Under the pieces are notes generated by a model that made no database searches, was not told where the DNA came from, and saw only the letters and a program-made list of their open reading frames with translations. Shown piece by piece: positions 35,900-44,147 of a stretch of 64,000 nt of DNA (positions within the stretch are counted from its first letter, which is position 1; each line of letters starts with the position of its first letter). Made by a program: the position numbers and the translations under genes. This DNA comes from Planococcus soli (lineage in GTDB: Bacteria > Bacillota > Bacilli > Bacillales_A > Planococcaceae), in assembly GCF_016881065.1 (NCBI RefSeq), contig NZ_WXYN01000022.1, forward strand, positions 186,001 through 250,000, read 5' to 3'.

Positions 35900-36556
35900 G
35901 TGAAAAAACAGATTGTGGTCATCGGATTAGGCCGTTTTGGCAGCAGTGTCTGCAAAGAGCTGCATAGCCTGGGGCATGAAATCATGGCTATAGATACAGA
36001 TCCGGAAAAAGTGGATGCCTTAAGAGATTATGCGGCTTTTACCGTTATCGCAGATGCGACAGATGAAAACCAATTGAAATCTTTAGGGGTCAGGAATTTT
36101 GAACATGCAGTAGTAGCAATCGGAGATAACCTCCAAGCCAGCGTCTTATGTACATTGATGTTGAAAGAGCTTGGTCTGCCGAAGGTATGGGTCAAGGCAC
36201 GCGATTTGCAGCATGAGAAAATTCTGCATAAAGTCGGTGCGGATCGTGTTATCCAGCCTGAAAAAGAAATGGGAATTCGAGTTGCCCATCATGTCGACTC
36301 GGAAAAAATTGTGGATTATATAGACCTTTCACATGACTACAGCATTATCGAACTGGTGGCTTCCGGCAAAATGGCCAATAAAACATTGGTCGATCTTAAC
36401 ATTCGTGTGGATTTCAATTGCATCGTCCTGGCAATCAAAAGGTTGGAAGATGTCAATATTGCTCCAGCGGTAGATGACATGGTCGAGCAAGGGGATGTAC
36501 TGATTATCATGGGGCACAAAGACGACTTAAAGCGTCTGGAAGATAAAGCACTATAA
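35900..36556 (+). CDS. Ktr potassium uptake regulatory subunit (KtrA/KtrC-like)
   Basis: A 218-residue cytoplasmic RCK protein. The nucleotide-binding motif GLGRFGSSV is at the N-terminus and the acidic IDTDPEKVD follows. The TrkA-C domain occupies the last 80 residues. It gates a Ktr membrane subunit encoded elsewhere, in response to nucleotides and, in this family, cyclic di-AMP. I place the start at GTG 35900 by length comparison with KtrC and the AGAGGGA upstream; ATG 35870 would add ten basic residues. A perfect hairpin follows. Confidence 0.85.
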   Translation: MKKQIVVIGLGRFGSSVCKELHSLGHEIMAIDTDPEKVDALRDYAAFTVIADATDENQLKSLGVRNFEHAVVAIGDNLQASVLCTLMLKELGLPKVWVKARDLQHEKILHKVGADRVIQPEKEMGIRVAHHVDSEKIVDYIDLSHDYSIIELVASGKMANKTLVDLNIRVDFNCIVLAIKRLEDVNIAPAVDDMVEQGDVLIIMGHKDDLKRLEDKAL

Positions 36557-36564
36557 AAAATACA

Positions 36565-36594
36565 AGCCGGCTCATTTATGAGCCGGCTATTTTA
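36565..36594 (+). terminator. Terminator of the Ktr gene
   Basis: AGCCGGCTCA and TGAGCCGGCT form a perfect 10-bp stem with a TTTA loop, followed by ATTTTATT. Confidence 0.85.
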
Positions 36595-36687
36595 TTGGAA
36601 ATAACCGTTTAATGCTGAATTCATCGGGAATAATGCTTATAAAAAGAACGGGAAATTGGACATTTTGCAGAGAATGGAGGCTGGGGC

Positions 36688-37347
36688 TTGAAAATCCGGA
36701 TAGAGTGGAGCTACAAAACTCCAAAAGGGCAAGAAACTATTTTTTCTTCAGAAGAAATGCCGGCAGAAATGGCTTTGGTGATTGCGGAAGACTTGGAGCG
36801 CACCGGGCGTTCAAAAAATATTCGTTTTGTAGACGGATTCGACAGCAGCTGGACTGTAAAGGAAATGAAAGCTTATTTGAAGGGAATTGAAACCGAACCG
36901 CATAATGTAGTGGTTTATTTTGATGGCGGTTACGAACGCCTGACACGCAAAGCGGGTCTTGGCTGTGTCATCTATTATGAACAAAATGGCAAATCCTATC
37001 GTCTGAAGGCAAATACAACTTTTGATAGCCTCATTTCCAATAACGAATCGGAATATGCGGCCCTGTATTTTTGTTTGCAGGAACTGGAGTACCTCGAGGT
37101 CCATCATCTTCCGGTCCGCTTTCTCGGAGATTCCCGCATTGTCATAAATGGCATGACCAATGAGTGGCCGGTTACCGAAGAACAGCTGACTCCTTGGATC
37201 AGCCGGATTGAGAAGAAAATGGCTGAAATGGGCATTCAGCCAGAGTATAATTCAATACCCCGTAAAGCCAATGCAGAAGCCGATAAGTTGGCGACACAAG
37301 CAATGAATGGAATTAAAATAGCAGCTGCAGCTGAGGTTATTGCTTAA
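36688..37347 (+). CDS. RNase H-like protein with N-terminal extension
   Basis: A 219-residue protein. The last 145 residues form an RNase HI-like fold with acidic residues in VVYFDGGY, NNESEYAAL, LGDSRIV and NAEADKLA, all four in the order expected for a catalytic DEDD site. About 70 residues precede it, with no domain I recognise. It resembles bacilli proteins annotated as reverse-transcriptase-like or RNase H family. It may cut RNA in RNA-DNA hybrids. The start is TTG 36688, preceded by GGAGG at 7 nt; no in-frame ATG is near. Confidence 0.8.
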   Translation: MKIRIEWSYKTPKGQETIFSSEEMPAEMALVIAEDLERTGRSKNIRFVDGFDSSWTVKEMKAYLKGIETEPHNVVVYFDGGYERLTRKAGLGCVIYYEQNGKSYRLKANTTFDSLISNNESEYAALYFCLQELEYLEVHHLPVRFLGDSRIVINGMTNEWPVTEEQLTPWISRIEKKMAEMGIQPEYNSIPRKANAEADKLATQAMNGIKIAAAAEVIA

Positions 37348-37752
37348 AGAGCAATAACTGCAAAAATTATATGGCCTTATAGAAAGAAGGAATCCTGTCT
37401 TTTTATGACCTATAAAGTGGAGCGTTATAAGATAGGATTCAGTTGAATACAATATATTCAAAATAGATATGGAGAAAAAAGCATAGACTCCCACGGCATT
37501 TCGGCACAAACCATCGGCAGTTGCTGCCAAGACGTCCTGTCGCTCCAGTTGCATGACCCGCATCCTGCGGGCTCTAAAGCAAATCTGATTTGTGGAATAT
37601 CAGCAATCGGAAATCATTGGTTCAACACATATAGTTCTTTGTGCTTAAAAATCAGAATAGTCGGATTATTACTTGCGAAATTGGAAGTTGTAGGTTATAA
37701 ATAAGTTGTACAATACTTGTGCAAAAATTACACACATAAAGGAGAGGGAAAA
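37348..37752. other. Long intergenic region with a large hairpin
   Basis: About 400 bp without a convincing gene. GAATCCTGTCTT (37390-37401) pairs with AAGATAGGATTC (37429-37440) with one mismatch, around a 27-nt loop with further internal pairing. The following block at 37480-37600 is GC-richer and shares short words (GACTCC, TTTCGGCAC, CCTGCGGGCT) with the element at 15040, possibly as a decayed relative. The promoter of the DUF4397 gene must lie near the end. Confidence 0.45.
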
Positions 37753-38553
37753 ATGAAGAAAATTTTAGTTTCATTCTCTGTTGCTTTGGCCCTTGTGTTT
37801 TCGCTGCTTGCCTCGGGAGCTATGGCAGATAGCCATACTGCTAAAGTCAGAGTGGTTCATGCTTCGCCGGATGCGCCTGCTGTCGATGTTTATGTAAATG
37901 GAGATTTAACTCTTGAAGAAGTACCTTTCAAAGCCGACTCGGGCTATTTGGAAGTACCGGCCGGAACACATGATGTAGAAGTTTTTGCAAGCGGAACAGA
38001 ATATGCAGCGGGTGAAGGCGTACTGCAGGCGGATTTAGCTGTAGAAGCCGGTAAAGCCTATACAGTTGCTGCAGCCAACTTGCTGGAATCGATTGAATTT
38101 GTGGTTGTGGAAGATTCAATGGAAGTAACAGAAGGGCAAACGAAAGTCCGTGTTGGACATTTGTCTCCGGATGCACCGGCAGTTGATGTAGGTGTAATTG
38201 GTGGAGACGCAGTGTTCAGTGGAGCAGAATTCCCCGGAATTACGGATTATGCAGAGCTGGATGCAGGTACGTATGATTTGGAAATCCGCTTGCCGGATGG
38301 AACACAAGTATTGCCATTGGAAGGTACTGAATTGGCTGCAGATACGGTTTATAGCGTCTTTGCCGTAAACACAGTGGATTCACTGGAAGTGATCGCGCTC
38401 GTCGATTACGAAGCAGCCGGATCACCGGATGGCATGCCGACTACAGGTCTTGGAACTCCTGACCAATCACAGGCTATCTGGTTGTTATTGGGTGGAGCCC
38501 TGGTCCTAATCGGAGCCAGCACTCTTGTCTGGAAAAAACGTTTTCAACAATAA
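37753..38553 (+). CDS. DUF4397 cell-wall protein with MPTTG sorting signal
   Basis: A 266-residue exported protein. A Sec signal peptide covers about residues 1-26 (cleavage near AMADS). Two DUF4397 repeats follow, each opening with VRVVHASPDAPAVDV or VRVGHLSPDAPAVDV, near residues 31 and 132. The C-terminus has MPTTG at 228-232, a hydrophobic helix and KKRFQQ, the layout of a sortase substrate although the usual Leu is Met. The overlapping next gene encodes a sortase that probably anchors it. DUF4397 domains occur in surface proteins, with no proven function. I choose ATG 37753 behind GGAGAGGGAA. Confidence 0.85.
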   Translation: MKKILVSFSVALALVFSLLASGAMADSHTAKVRVVHASPDAPAVDVYVNGDLTLEEVPFKADSGYLEVPAGTHDVEVFASGTEYAAGEGVLQADLAVEAGKAYTVAAANLLESIEFVVVEDSMEVTEGQTKVRVGHLSPDAPAVDVGVIGGDAVFSGAEFPGITDYAELDAGTYDLEIRLPDGTQVLPLEGTELAADTVYSVFAVNTVDSLEVIALVDYEAAGSPDGMPTTGLGTPDQSQAIWLLLGGALVLIGASTLVWKKRFQQ

Positions 38554-39166
38554 GCTTTGGGTGTTGCTGGCCATTATCTTATTGGCTGGCTGCCAGCAGC
38601 CTGTAGAAGATGAAGTAAGTGTTCGATCTGAAAACGTAGGATTTACACTGGATGAACCGGCTGCAGTCAATATTCAGCAGCCGGCTCCAACCGAAAATCC
38701 GATCAACGGATTAAAACGTTCAGGCATACAGCCGACATCTCTAAAGATCCCTGCACTTAGCCTGGAAGCACAAGTCCAGCATTTGGGAACCACAGAGAAT
38801 GGTGAAATGGCGGTGCCGGATAACATTGAAGACGTCAGTTGGTTTTCTCCAGGATACAAGCCGGGCGAAAATGGCCGTGCAGTTATTGCCGGACATGTTG
38901 ATGGGGTAGAAGGTCCAGCAATTTTCTGGGATCTCTCTAAACTTCAATTAGGGGATGAAGTAGTGGTGCAGGACAAAGACAGGACCTTGAAATTCAAAGT
39001 CCATACGATGGAATCGGTACCGCTTGACTTGGCGGATATTTCAAAGGTCTTTGGCTATACTTCATCTCCCGAGCTGGTCCTGATCACCTGTTCAGGCACC
39101 TATGATTTTGATCGAGGTACACGGGAAGAACGATTGATAGTTTATGCAAGTCTCATTGAAGAATAA
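38525..39166 (+). CDS. Class F-like sortase with a lipoprotein-type N-terminus
   Basis: A 213-residue sortase. The catalytic His124 lies in IAGHVDG, Cys189 in LITCSG, and the Arg in TREERLIVYA. The PAFF-like region (AIFWDLSKL) and the LITCSG pattern fit class F. Unusually, the N-terminal membrane segment ends in a perfect lipobox LAGC (Cys23), so the enzyme may be a lipoprotein. The start TTG 38525 has GGAG 9 nt upstream and overlaps the substrate gene by 29 bp, implying translational coupling. A GTG at 38561 is an alternative but lacks a ribosome site and would shorten the signal segment. Confidence 0.82.
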   Translation: MSGKNVFNNKLWVLLAIILLAGCQQPVEDEVSVRSENVGFTLDEPAAVNIQQPAPTENPINGLKRSGIQPTSLKIPALSLEAQVQHLGTTENGEMAVPDNIEDVSWFSPGYKPGENGRAVIAGHVDGVEGPAIFWDLSKLQLGDEVVVQDKDRTLKFKVHTMESVPLDLADISKVFGYTSSPELVLITCSGTYDFDRGTREERLIVYASLIEE

Positions 39167-39170
39167 CTGA

Positions 39171-39217
39171 AAAGACGCTCTGATTGTTCCTGCAAGAGGA
39201 ACAATCAGAGCGTCTTT
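39171..39217. terminator. Bidirectional terminator, sortase / TetR gene
   Basis: A perfect 21-bp inverted repeat (39171-39191 with 39197-39217) around GCAAG begins AAAGACGCTC and ends GAGCGTCTTT. It lies between convergent genes. Confidence 0.9.
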
Positions 39218-39230
39218 CTATGTTAAAACG

Positions 39231-39818
39231 TCAATTGGCTTCATTTGCCGTGTCTTTTATGCTCTGGTAAGTCAAAATGCCGACTAGCTGATCTGCCATT
39301 TGGTGAGGCTTGAATATAAATCCGCCATTCACCCATTCAATGATCAGGCCAAACAAAGCATAGGCATTGTAGCTGCTGAGCAGGCTGCGGTCAATCTTCG
39401 GATTTGGCATCAGCTTGCTCAAGTCACTTTGGATCAACTCTTTCAATACTTGGCAGATGCGATTCTGAAAACCGGGAAGTACATTGGATTTAATGGTAAT
39501 GGTATAAAAGCGGGCATAGCGTTCAACGTGATCAAAAATTTTCACAGAAGAAGCTGATAGTTTGCCGACATCGAAATTCGGGACTGTTATGTAAGGGTCT
39601 CGGTAAGAGCTGACAAGGTCTGATAAAACATCTTCGATCAGTTCATTCAACAGTTCTTCTTGTGTCGGGTAATGCTTATAGAACGTCCCGCGATTCAAGT
39701 TCGCCAAATGGACAATTTCTGTGATGGTGATGCTCTTGAATTCTTTTTCCTCCATTAGCAAGATCAATGCATCTTTCAATGCATTTTTCGATTTATCGAT
39801 TCTTCGGTCTTTTTTCAC
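39231..39818 (-). CDS. TetR family transcriptional regulator
   Basis: A protein of about 195 residues. The TetR helix-turn-helix (ITITEIVHLANLNRGTFYKHY) lies near residues 29-49 and a C-terminal ligand/dimer domain follows. I place the start at GTG 39818, preceded by GAGG at 8 nt; a much longer upstream frame runs into the divergent gene's promoter and has an implausible sequence. It is divergent from an SDR gene whose -10 box lies in an inverted repeat, so it probably represses that gene. Confidence 0.8.
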   Translation of the reverse strand: MKKDRRIDKSKNALKDALILLMEEKEFKSITITEIVHLANLNRGTFYKHYPTQEELLNELIEDVLSDLVSSYRDPYITVPNFDVGKLSASSVKIFDHVERYARFYTITIKSNVLPGFQNRICQVLKELIQSDLSKLMPNPKIDRSLLSSYNAYALFGLIIEWVNGGFIFKPHQMADQLVGILTYQSIKDTANEAN

Positions 39819-39911
39819 CAGCAAGACCTCGCTTTCGTTATTTTTTTTTCGGGATTGCACAAAATCAAATCTCACTGATCGTTTTTCAACATTCTGGCAG
39901 GAATTTGTTGA

Positions 39912-39940
39912 TTGATAACTAAAGTATAGGCCAATATACT
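39912..39940 (+). promoter_or_regulatory. Promoter of the SDR gene
   Basis: TTGATA (39912-39917) and TATACT (39935-39940) are 17 bp apart. Confidence 0.6.
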
Positions 39941-39951
39941 GACAGTGTATA
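39935..39951. promoter_or_regulatory. Candidate TetR operator
   Basis: TATAC and GTATA form an inverted repeat with a 7-nt spacer, overlapping the -10 box of the SDR promoter. Binding by the divergent TetR protein is inference. Confidence 0.45.
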
Positions 39952-40006
39952 GATGGGAGCGTTCTCTCGCAAGTCAAAATAATTGATAGAATAGGAGACT
40001 TATAAA

Positions 40007-40765
40007 ATGAAACTTGAAGGAAAAGTAGCCATCGTAACAGGGGCAGCATCCGGTATGGGAAAAGCTATTGCTGAGCTTTATGCTAATGAAGGTGCTAAAG
40101 TGATAGTTTCGGATATCAATGAAGAAGGTGCAATAAATGTGGCATCGGGCATCACAGAAAATGGCGGCGTTGCAAAAGCTGTTAAAACCAATGTTGGCGA
40201 CGTTCAGGAAATCGAAGCAATGATCGATTTAGCGGTAAGTGAATACGGAACTTTGGATATTCTGGTCAACAACGCCGGCATCATGGATAATTTTGAGCCG
40301 GCTGGAGAAATTGAAGACGCCAAATGGGAACGCATTTTTTCCATTAACACCATGAGCGTCATGCGCTCAACACGTAAAGCATTACCGATTTTCCTGGAGA
40401 AGAACAAAGGCGTCATTATTAACATCGCCTCAGCTGGTGGATTATATGGTGCTCGCGCAGGAGCTGCCTATACCGCTTCTAAGCATGCAGTTGTCGGGTT
40501 TACGAAAAACACCGGTTTCATGTATGCAAAACAAGGCATTCGCTGCAACGCTATCGCACCAGGCGGCGTGGAAACCAATATCAGTTCATCCATGACATCC
40601 ATCAGCGAAATGGGAATGGGCCGTACACAGGCTGGCTTAGCCTTGAACCCGCGCAATGGCAAGTCAGAGGAAATCGCTAAAGTCGCGTTGTTCCTGGCTT
40701 CTGACGATTCAAGTTTTGTGAATGGCACAGTGATAACTGCTGATGCCGGCTGGACTGCATATTAA
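40007..40765 (+). CDS. SDR family oxidoreductase
   Basis: A 252-residue classical short-chain dehydrogenase: TGAASGMGKA at residues 12-21, NNAG near residue 90, catalytic Ser in IASAGG and YTASK near residue 155. The NAD preference is suggested by the acidic Asp in VSDINEE at the end of strand 2. The substrate is not known. It is divergent from and probably controlled by the TetR-type regulator. ATAGGAGAC precedes the ATG. A hairpin terminator follows. Confidence 0.85.
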   Translation: MKLEGKVAIVTGAASGMGKAIAELYANEGAKVIVSDINEEGAINVASGITENGGVAKAVKTNVGDVQEIEAMIDLAVSEYGTLDILVNNAGIMDNFEPAGEIEDAKWERIFSINTMSVMRSTRKALPIFLEKNKGVIINIASAGGLYGARAGAAYTASKHAVVGFTKNTGFMYAKQGIRCNAIAPGGVETNISSSMTSISEMGMGRTQAGLALNPRNGKSEEIAKVALFLASDDSSFVNGTVITADAGWTAY

Positions 40766-40775
40766 AAACTTATTG

Positions 40776-40813
40776 AAATTCCGTTGCATAGATTTATGCA
40801 GCGGAATTTTTTT
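40776..40813 (+). terminator. Terminator of the SDR gene
   Basis: AAATTCCGTTGCATA pairs with TATGCAGCGGAATTT (one mismatch), loop GATT, then a T-run. Confidence 0.85.
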
Positions 40814-41014
40814 GGTTATGCCAGTGCATGAGGGGGAACTGTTTGGAAGAAAGCAAGGACCCAAAAGCGCACAAAGAAAAAATACAAAAGATTAGGAATG
40901 AAAAATTGCGGTCGTTTCTTCAATCGTGGTATTGTCTACTATGCCAGTTCTTCTTTTTTAGACCATACCAACAAGAGAGCTTTGAAAAGTTCTCTATATA
41001 AGGAGAGAGATAAC

Positions 41015-42442
41015 ATGTCTGCTGCCAAACAACAGGGAGAAGTAAAATGGCGTGAATTGTTTATCGTTATAGCAATCGGTCTTGTTTTATGGTTTATACC
41101 GCCGCCTTCCGGACTTGAAGCCGAAGCGTGGCAATTGTTCAGTATTTTTGTCGCAACCATCGTGAGTCTGGTGATCAAACCGGTTCCGATGGGCAGCACC
41201 GCTATATTTGCCTTGACAGTGATCGTTTTGACAAATACGTTGACGCTCGAAGAATCGCTCAGCGGTTTTCAGAATACGACCATTTGGTTGATCGTCATTG
41301 CTTTCTTCATTTCGCGTGGATTTATCAAAACAGGATTGGGGACGCGGATTGCTTACGTTTTTGTTCGGATGTTCGGAAAGAAAACACTGGGGCTGTCCTA
41401 TTCGATGCTATTCAGTGACCTTGTGCTGGCTCCGGCCATGCCGTCAAATACTGCACGGGCAGGCGGAATCATTTTCCCGATCATCCGTTCACTGTCCGAA
41501 ACCTATGATTCAAGAGTGGAAGACGGAACCGAGCGGAGAGTCGGCGCGTTTCTGACCAAAGTGTCTTTCCAGGGAGATATGATTACATCAGCTATGTTTG
41601 TAACTGCGATGGCGGCCAATTCTTTAGCTGTCCAAATCGCCCAGGATATTACGGGAGTAACCATCACATGGGGCGGCTGGGCATTAGCGGCACTGGTACC
41701 GGGATTGATCAGCCTGATTCTAATTCCATTAGTGATTTACAAGCTTTACCCGCCTGAATTGAAAGAAACGCCAGAAGCTACTGCCATAGCAACACAAAAA
41801 CTCAAAGAGATGGGACCATTGAAGCGCGAAGAAAAATACATGATCGGTGTATTCGTTCTTTTGCTTGTTCTTTGGATTTTTGGAGAGAACTTTGGAATCA
41901 GTGCCACTACCAGTGCTTTTGTGGGCTTGAGTGTTTTGTTGCTGACACAAGTGTTAACCTGGTCGGATATTAAGAAAGAAGAAGGCGCATGGGATACATT
42001 GGTATGGTTTGCTGTGCTGGTAATGATGGCAACTTACTTAAATGTTCTGGGCATGATTCCGTGGTTTAGCGGACTGATGCAGGATTCCGTAAACCAGTTG
42101 TCATGGATGCCGACTTTGATCATTTTGGCGATTGTTTATTTTTACTCGCACTACTTTTTCGCCAGCAATACGGCACACGTCAGTGCCATGTACGCAGCTT
42201 TCCTGTCGGTAATTGTAGCAGCAGGAGCCCCGCCGTTATTGTCGGCGCTCATTTTGGCTTTTTTCAGCAACTTGTTCGGGTGTTTAACGCATTACGGTGC
42301 CGGTCCAGCCCCCGTCTTTTTTGGAAGCGGCTATGTCAGCCAGCAGAAATGGTGGCAATTGGGCTTTATCATTTCACTGATCCATATCGTAGTTTGGATG
42401 GGTGCAGGCGGATTATGGTGGAAACTATTGGGTCTCTGGTAG
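41015..42442 (+). CDS. DASS family (SLC13-type) anion transporter
   Basis: A 475-residue protein with about twelve hydrophobic helices. The signature loops are AMPSNTARAGGIIFP near residue 145 and the second repeat ASNTAHVSAMYAAF near residue 390, both typical of the divalent anion:sodium symporter family. Dicarboxylates such as 2-oxoglutarate or malate are the likely cargo. I place the start at ATG 41015 behind AAGGAGAGAGATAAC; the frame upstream is open but non-membrane in character. A YhfK-like gene follows after 43 bp. Confidence 0.87.
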   Translation: MSAAKQQGEVKWRELFIVIAIGLVLWFIPPPSGLEAEAWQLFSIFVATIVSLVIKPVPMGSTAIFALTVIVLTNTLTLEESLSGFQNTTIWLIVIAFFISRGFIKTGLGTRIAYVFVRMFGKKTLGLSYSMLFSDLVLAPAMPSNTARAGGIIFPIIRSLSETYDSRVEDGTERRVGAFLTKVSFQGDMITSAMFVTAMAANSLAVQIAQDITGVTITWGGWALAALVPGLISLILIPLVIYKLYPPELKETPEATAIATQKLKEMGPLKREEKYMIGVFVLLLVLWIFGENFGISATTSAFVGLSVLLLTQVLTWSDIKKEEGAWDTLVWFAVLVMMATYLNVLGMIPWFSGLMQDSVNQLSWMPTLIILAIVYFYSHYFFASNTAHVSAMYAAFLSVIVAAGAPPLLSALILAFFSNLFGCLTHYGAGPAPVFFGSGYVSQQKWWQLGFIISLIHIVVWMGAGGLWWKLLGLW

Positions 42443-42485
42443 ATCGACTGCAGAAAACTAAAGAACACAAAGGAGCGTGCGGCAT

Positions 42486-43139
42486 ATGAAAGTGGCAATC
42501 ATTGGAGCAAACGGAAAAGTAGGCAGCAAATTAGGACGCATCTTGGTCGATAGAGGAGATGAGCCAGTAGGTTTTATTCGCAAAGCTGAACAAGCCGGGC
42601 AATTGGAGGCACAAGGCATTCAAACCGTCTTAGCTGATCTCATCGAGACATCTGCCGAGGATTTTTCACGGCTTCTAAAATCTTGCGACGCCGTTGTATT
42701 TTCAGCCGGCGCCGGTGGAGCAGGAGAAGAGCTGACCACTGCCATTGATGGCGCAGGACTGGTGAAAATTGCAAAAGCTGCCGAATTGGCAGGAGTCAGC
42801 CGCTTTTTGCTGGTATCGGCTTTTCCTGATGCGGGCCGCGATAAAGAACCAGCAGCCAGCTTCGAACATTACATGAAAATTAAACGTCAGTCCGAAGTTG
42901 ACTTGGTGAAAACCGGATTGGATTGGACGATTTTGCGGCCGGGAACTTTGACGGACCAAGCGGGCACCGGCACTGTGAACTTGGGATATACTTTAATGTA
43001 CGATACCATTTCCCGTGAAGATGTAGCTGCTGTGCTGGCTGAATTGCTCCAATATCCCGAAACTGCAGGCCAGATATTGGAAGTGGTTCGGGGACAAGAA
43101 GCAATCGGCTTAGCTGTGAAAACAAAAGCAGGAAAATAA
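42486..43139 (+). CDS. NAD(P)-binding protein, YhfK-like (atypical SDR)
   Basis: A 217-residue protein with the atypical SDR motif GANGKVGSK at the N-terminus and the block LDWTILRPGTLTD near residue 143, typical of the NAD(P)H-binding family that includes B. subtilis YhfK. It may be a redox sensor or reductase; the substrate is unknown. I choose ATG 42486 behind AAGGAG at 10 nt. It is probably cotranscribed with the anion transporter. Confidence 0.82.
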   Translation: MKVAIIGANGKVGSKLGRILVDRGDEPVGFIRKAEQAGQLEAQGIQTVLADLIETSAEDFSRLLKSCDAVVFSAGAGGAGEELTTAIDGAGLVKIAKAAELAGVSRFLLVSAFPDAGRDKEPAASFEHYMKIKRQSEVDLVKTGLDWTILRPGTLTDQAGTGTVNLGYTLMYDTISREDVAAVLAELLQYPETAGQILEVVRGQEAIGLAVKTKAGK

Positions 43140-43278
43140 CTGTGAAAATACTTTCCTTAGCTAAAATCGCTGCAACCTTTTCCAGTTATACAGCGTTCTA
43201 TTCTAGTTGAACAAAAAAATTTTTTTATCAAAAAAAGCATATGCAATTATTTTACTAGGGAAAGCGGGATTAACAGAC

Positions 43279-44106
43279 ATGGATTGGTTTGATTTACTCA
43301 AGGCATTAATTTTAGGGTTTGTGGAAGGCATGACCGAGTTTGCGCCGGTTTCCTCCACCGGCCATTTGATCATCGTCGATGATATGTGGTTGAAGTCACA
43401 GGAGTTTTTGGGGAAATACCCAGCAAACACATTTAAAATCGTCATTCAGCTGGGATCGATCCTGGCAGTTGTCGTAGTATTTTGGAAAAGGCTGTTCAGT
43501 TTGGTTGGCTTGTATAAAATTGAGGGACAGCAGGCAAACTCGAGCTTCAATCTTTTGCACGTCATCATCGGCATGCTGCCGGCAGTAGTTTTCGGATTTG
43601 CTTTTAAAGACTTGATCGACGACCATTTGTTCGGAGTAGAGACGGTCATCTATGCGCTGGTTGCCGGAGCAATCCTGATGATTGTTGCAGATAAGTTCGG
43701 ACCGAAAAATCCGTCGGTCAATTCACTGGATGAAATTACATACATCCAGGCATTAAAAATTGGACTTGTCCAATGCCTGTCGCTATGGCCAGGATTCTCC
43801 CGCTCAGGCGCAACGATATCGGGCGGCGTGCTGTTCGGTTTAAACCACCGGGTTGCAGCAGACTTCACCTTCATTATGGCAGTTCCGATTATGTTCGGTG
43901 CAAGCCTGGTATCGGTCTTGAAAAACTGGGATACCTTGTCGATGGACTATCTGTCTTTCTACATTGTCGGCTTTGTTTCAGCCTTTGTTTTCGCGTTAAT
44001 TTCCATCCGTTTCTTCCTGAAACTTATTTCACGCATCAAACTGGTGCCATTTGCCATTTACCGATTGGTGTTGGCCGCTATACTAGCAGTCATAGTGTTT
44101 CTATAG
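43279..44106 (+). CDS. uppP: Undecaprenyl-diphosphate phosphatase
   Basis: A 275-residue polytopic membrane enzyme. The active-site motifs are EGMTEFAPVSSTGH near residue 17 and PGFSRSGATISGG near residue 170. It removes a phosphate from undecaprenyl diphosphate so the lipid carrier can be reused for wall synthesis; overproduction gives bacitracin tolerance in this family. I choose ATG 43279 because the family starts just before DLLKALILG; TTG 43207 would add 24 residues. A terminator follows. Confidence 0.93.
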   Translation: MDWFDLLKALILGFVEGMTEFAPVSSTGHLIIVDDMWLKSQEFLGKYPANTFKIVIQLGSILAVVVVFWKRLFSLVGLYKIEGQQANSSFNLLHVIIGMLPAVVFGFAFKDLIDDHLFGVETVIYALVAGAILMIVADKFGPKNPSVNSLDEITYIQALKIGLVQCLSLWPGFSRSGATISGGVLFGLNHRVAADFTFIMAVPIMFGASLVSVLKNWDTLSMDYLSFYIVGFVSAFVFALISIRFFLKLISRIKLVPFAIYRLVLAAILAVIVFL

Positions 44107-44111
44107 CAAAC

Positions 44112-44146
44112 AAAAGGAGCTTCCCGTGAGGAAGCTCCTTTTTTGC
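44112..44146. terminator. Bidirectional terminator, uppP / LysR gene
   Basis: AAAAGGAGCTTCC pairs with GGAAGCTCCTTTT around CGTGA, then TT. Confidence 0.88.
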
Positions 44147-44147
44147 A

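Noticed and set aside
37480-37600. Second clear copy of the 15040 element
   Set aside because: Only short words are shared and the central hairpin is missing; it is mentioned as a possible decayed relative only.
39819-40049. Longer TetR frame extending to 40049
   Set aside because: The added segment crosses the divergent promoter and start codon of the SDR gene and has no TetR-like content; GTG 39818 gives a standard length.
43207-43278. TTG start of uppP 24 codons upstream
   Set aside because: The extra residues are Lys/Ala-rich and absent from the family; ATG 43279 matches the usual N-terminus.
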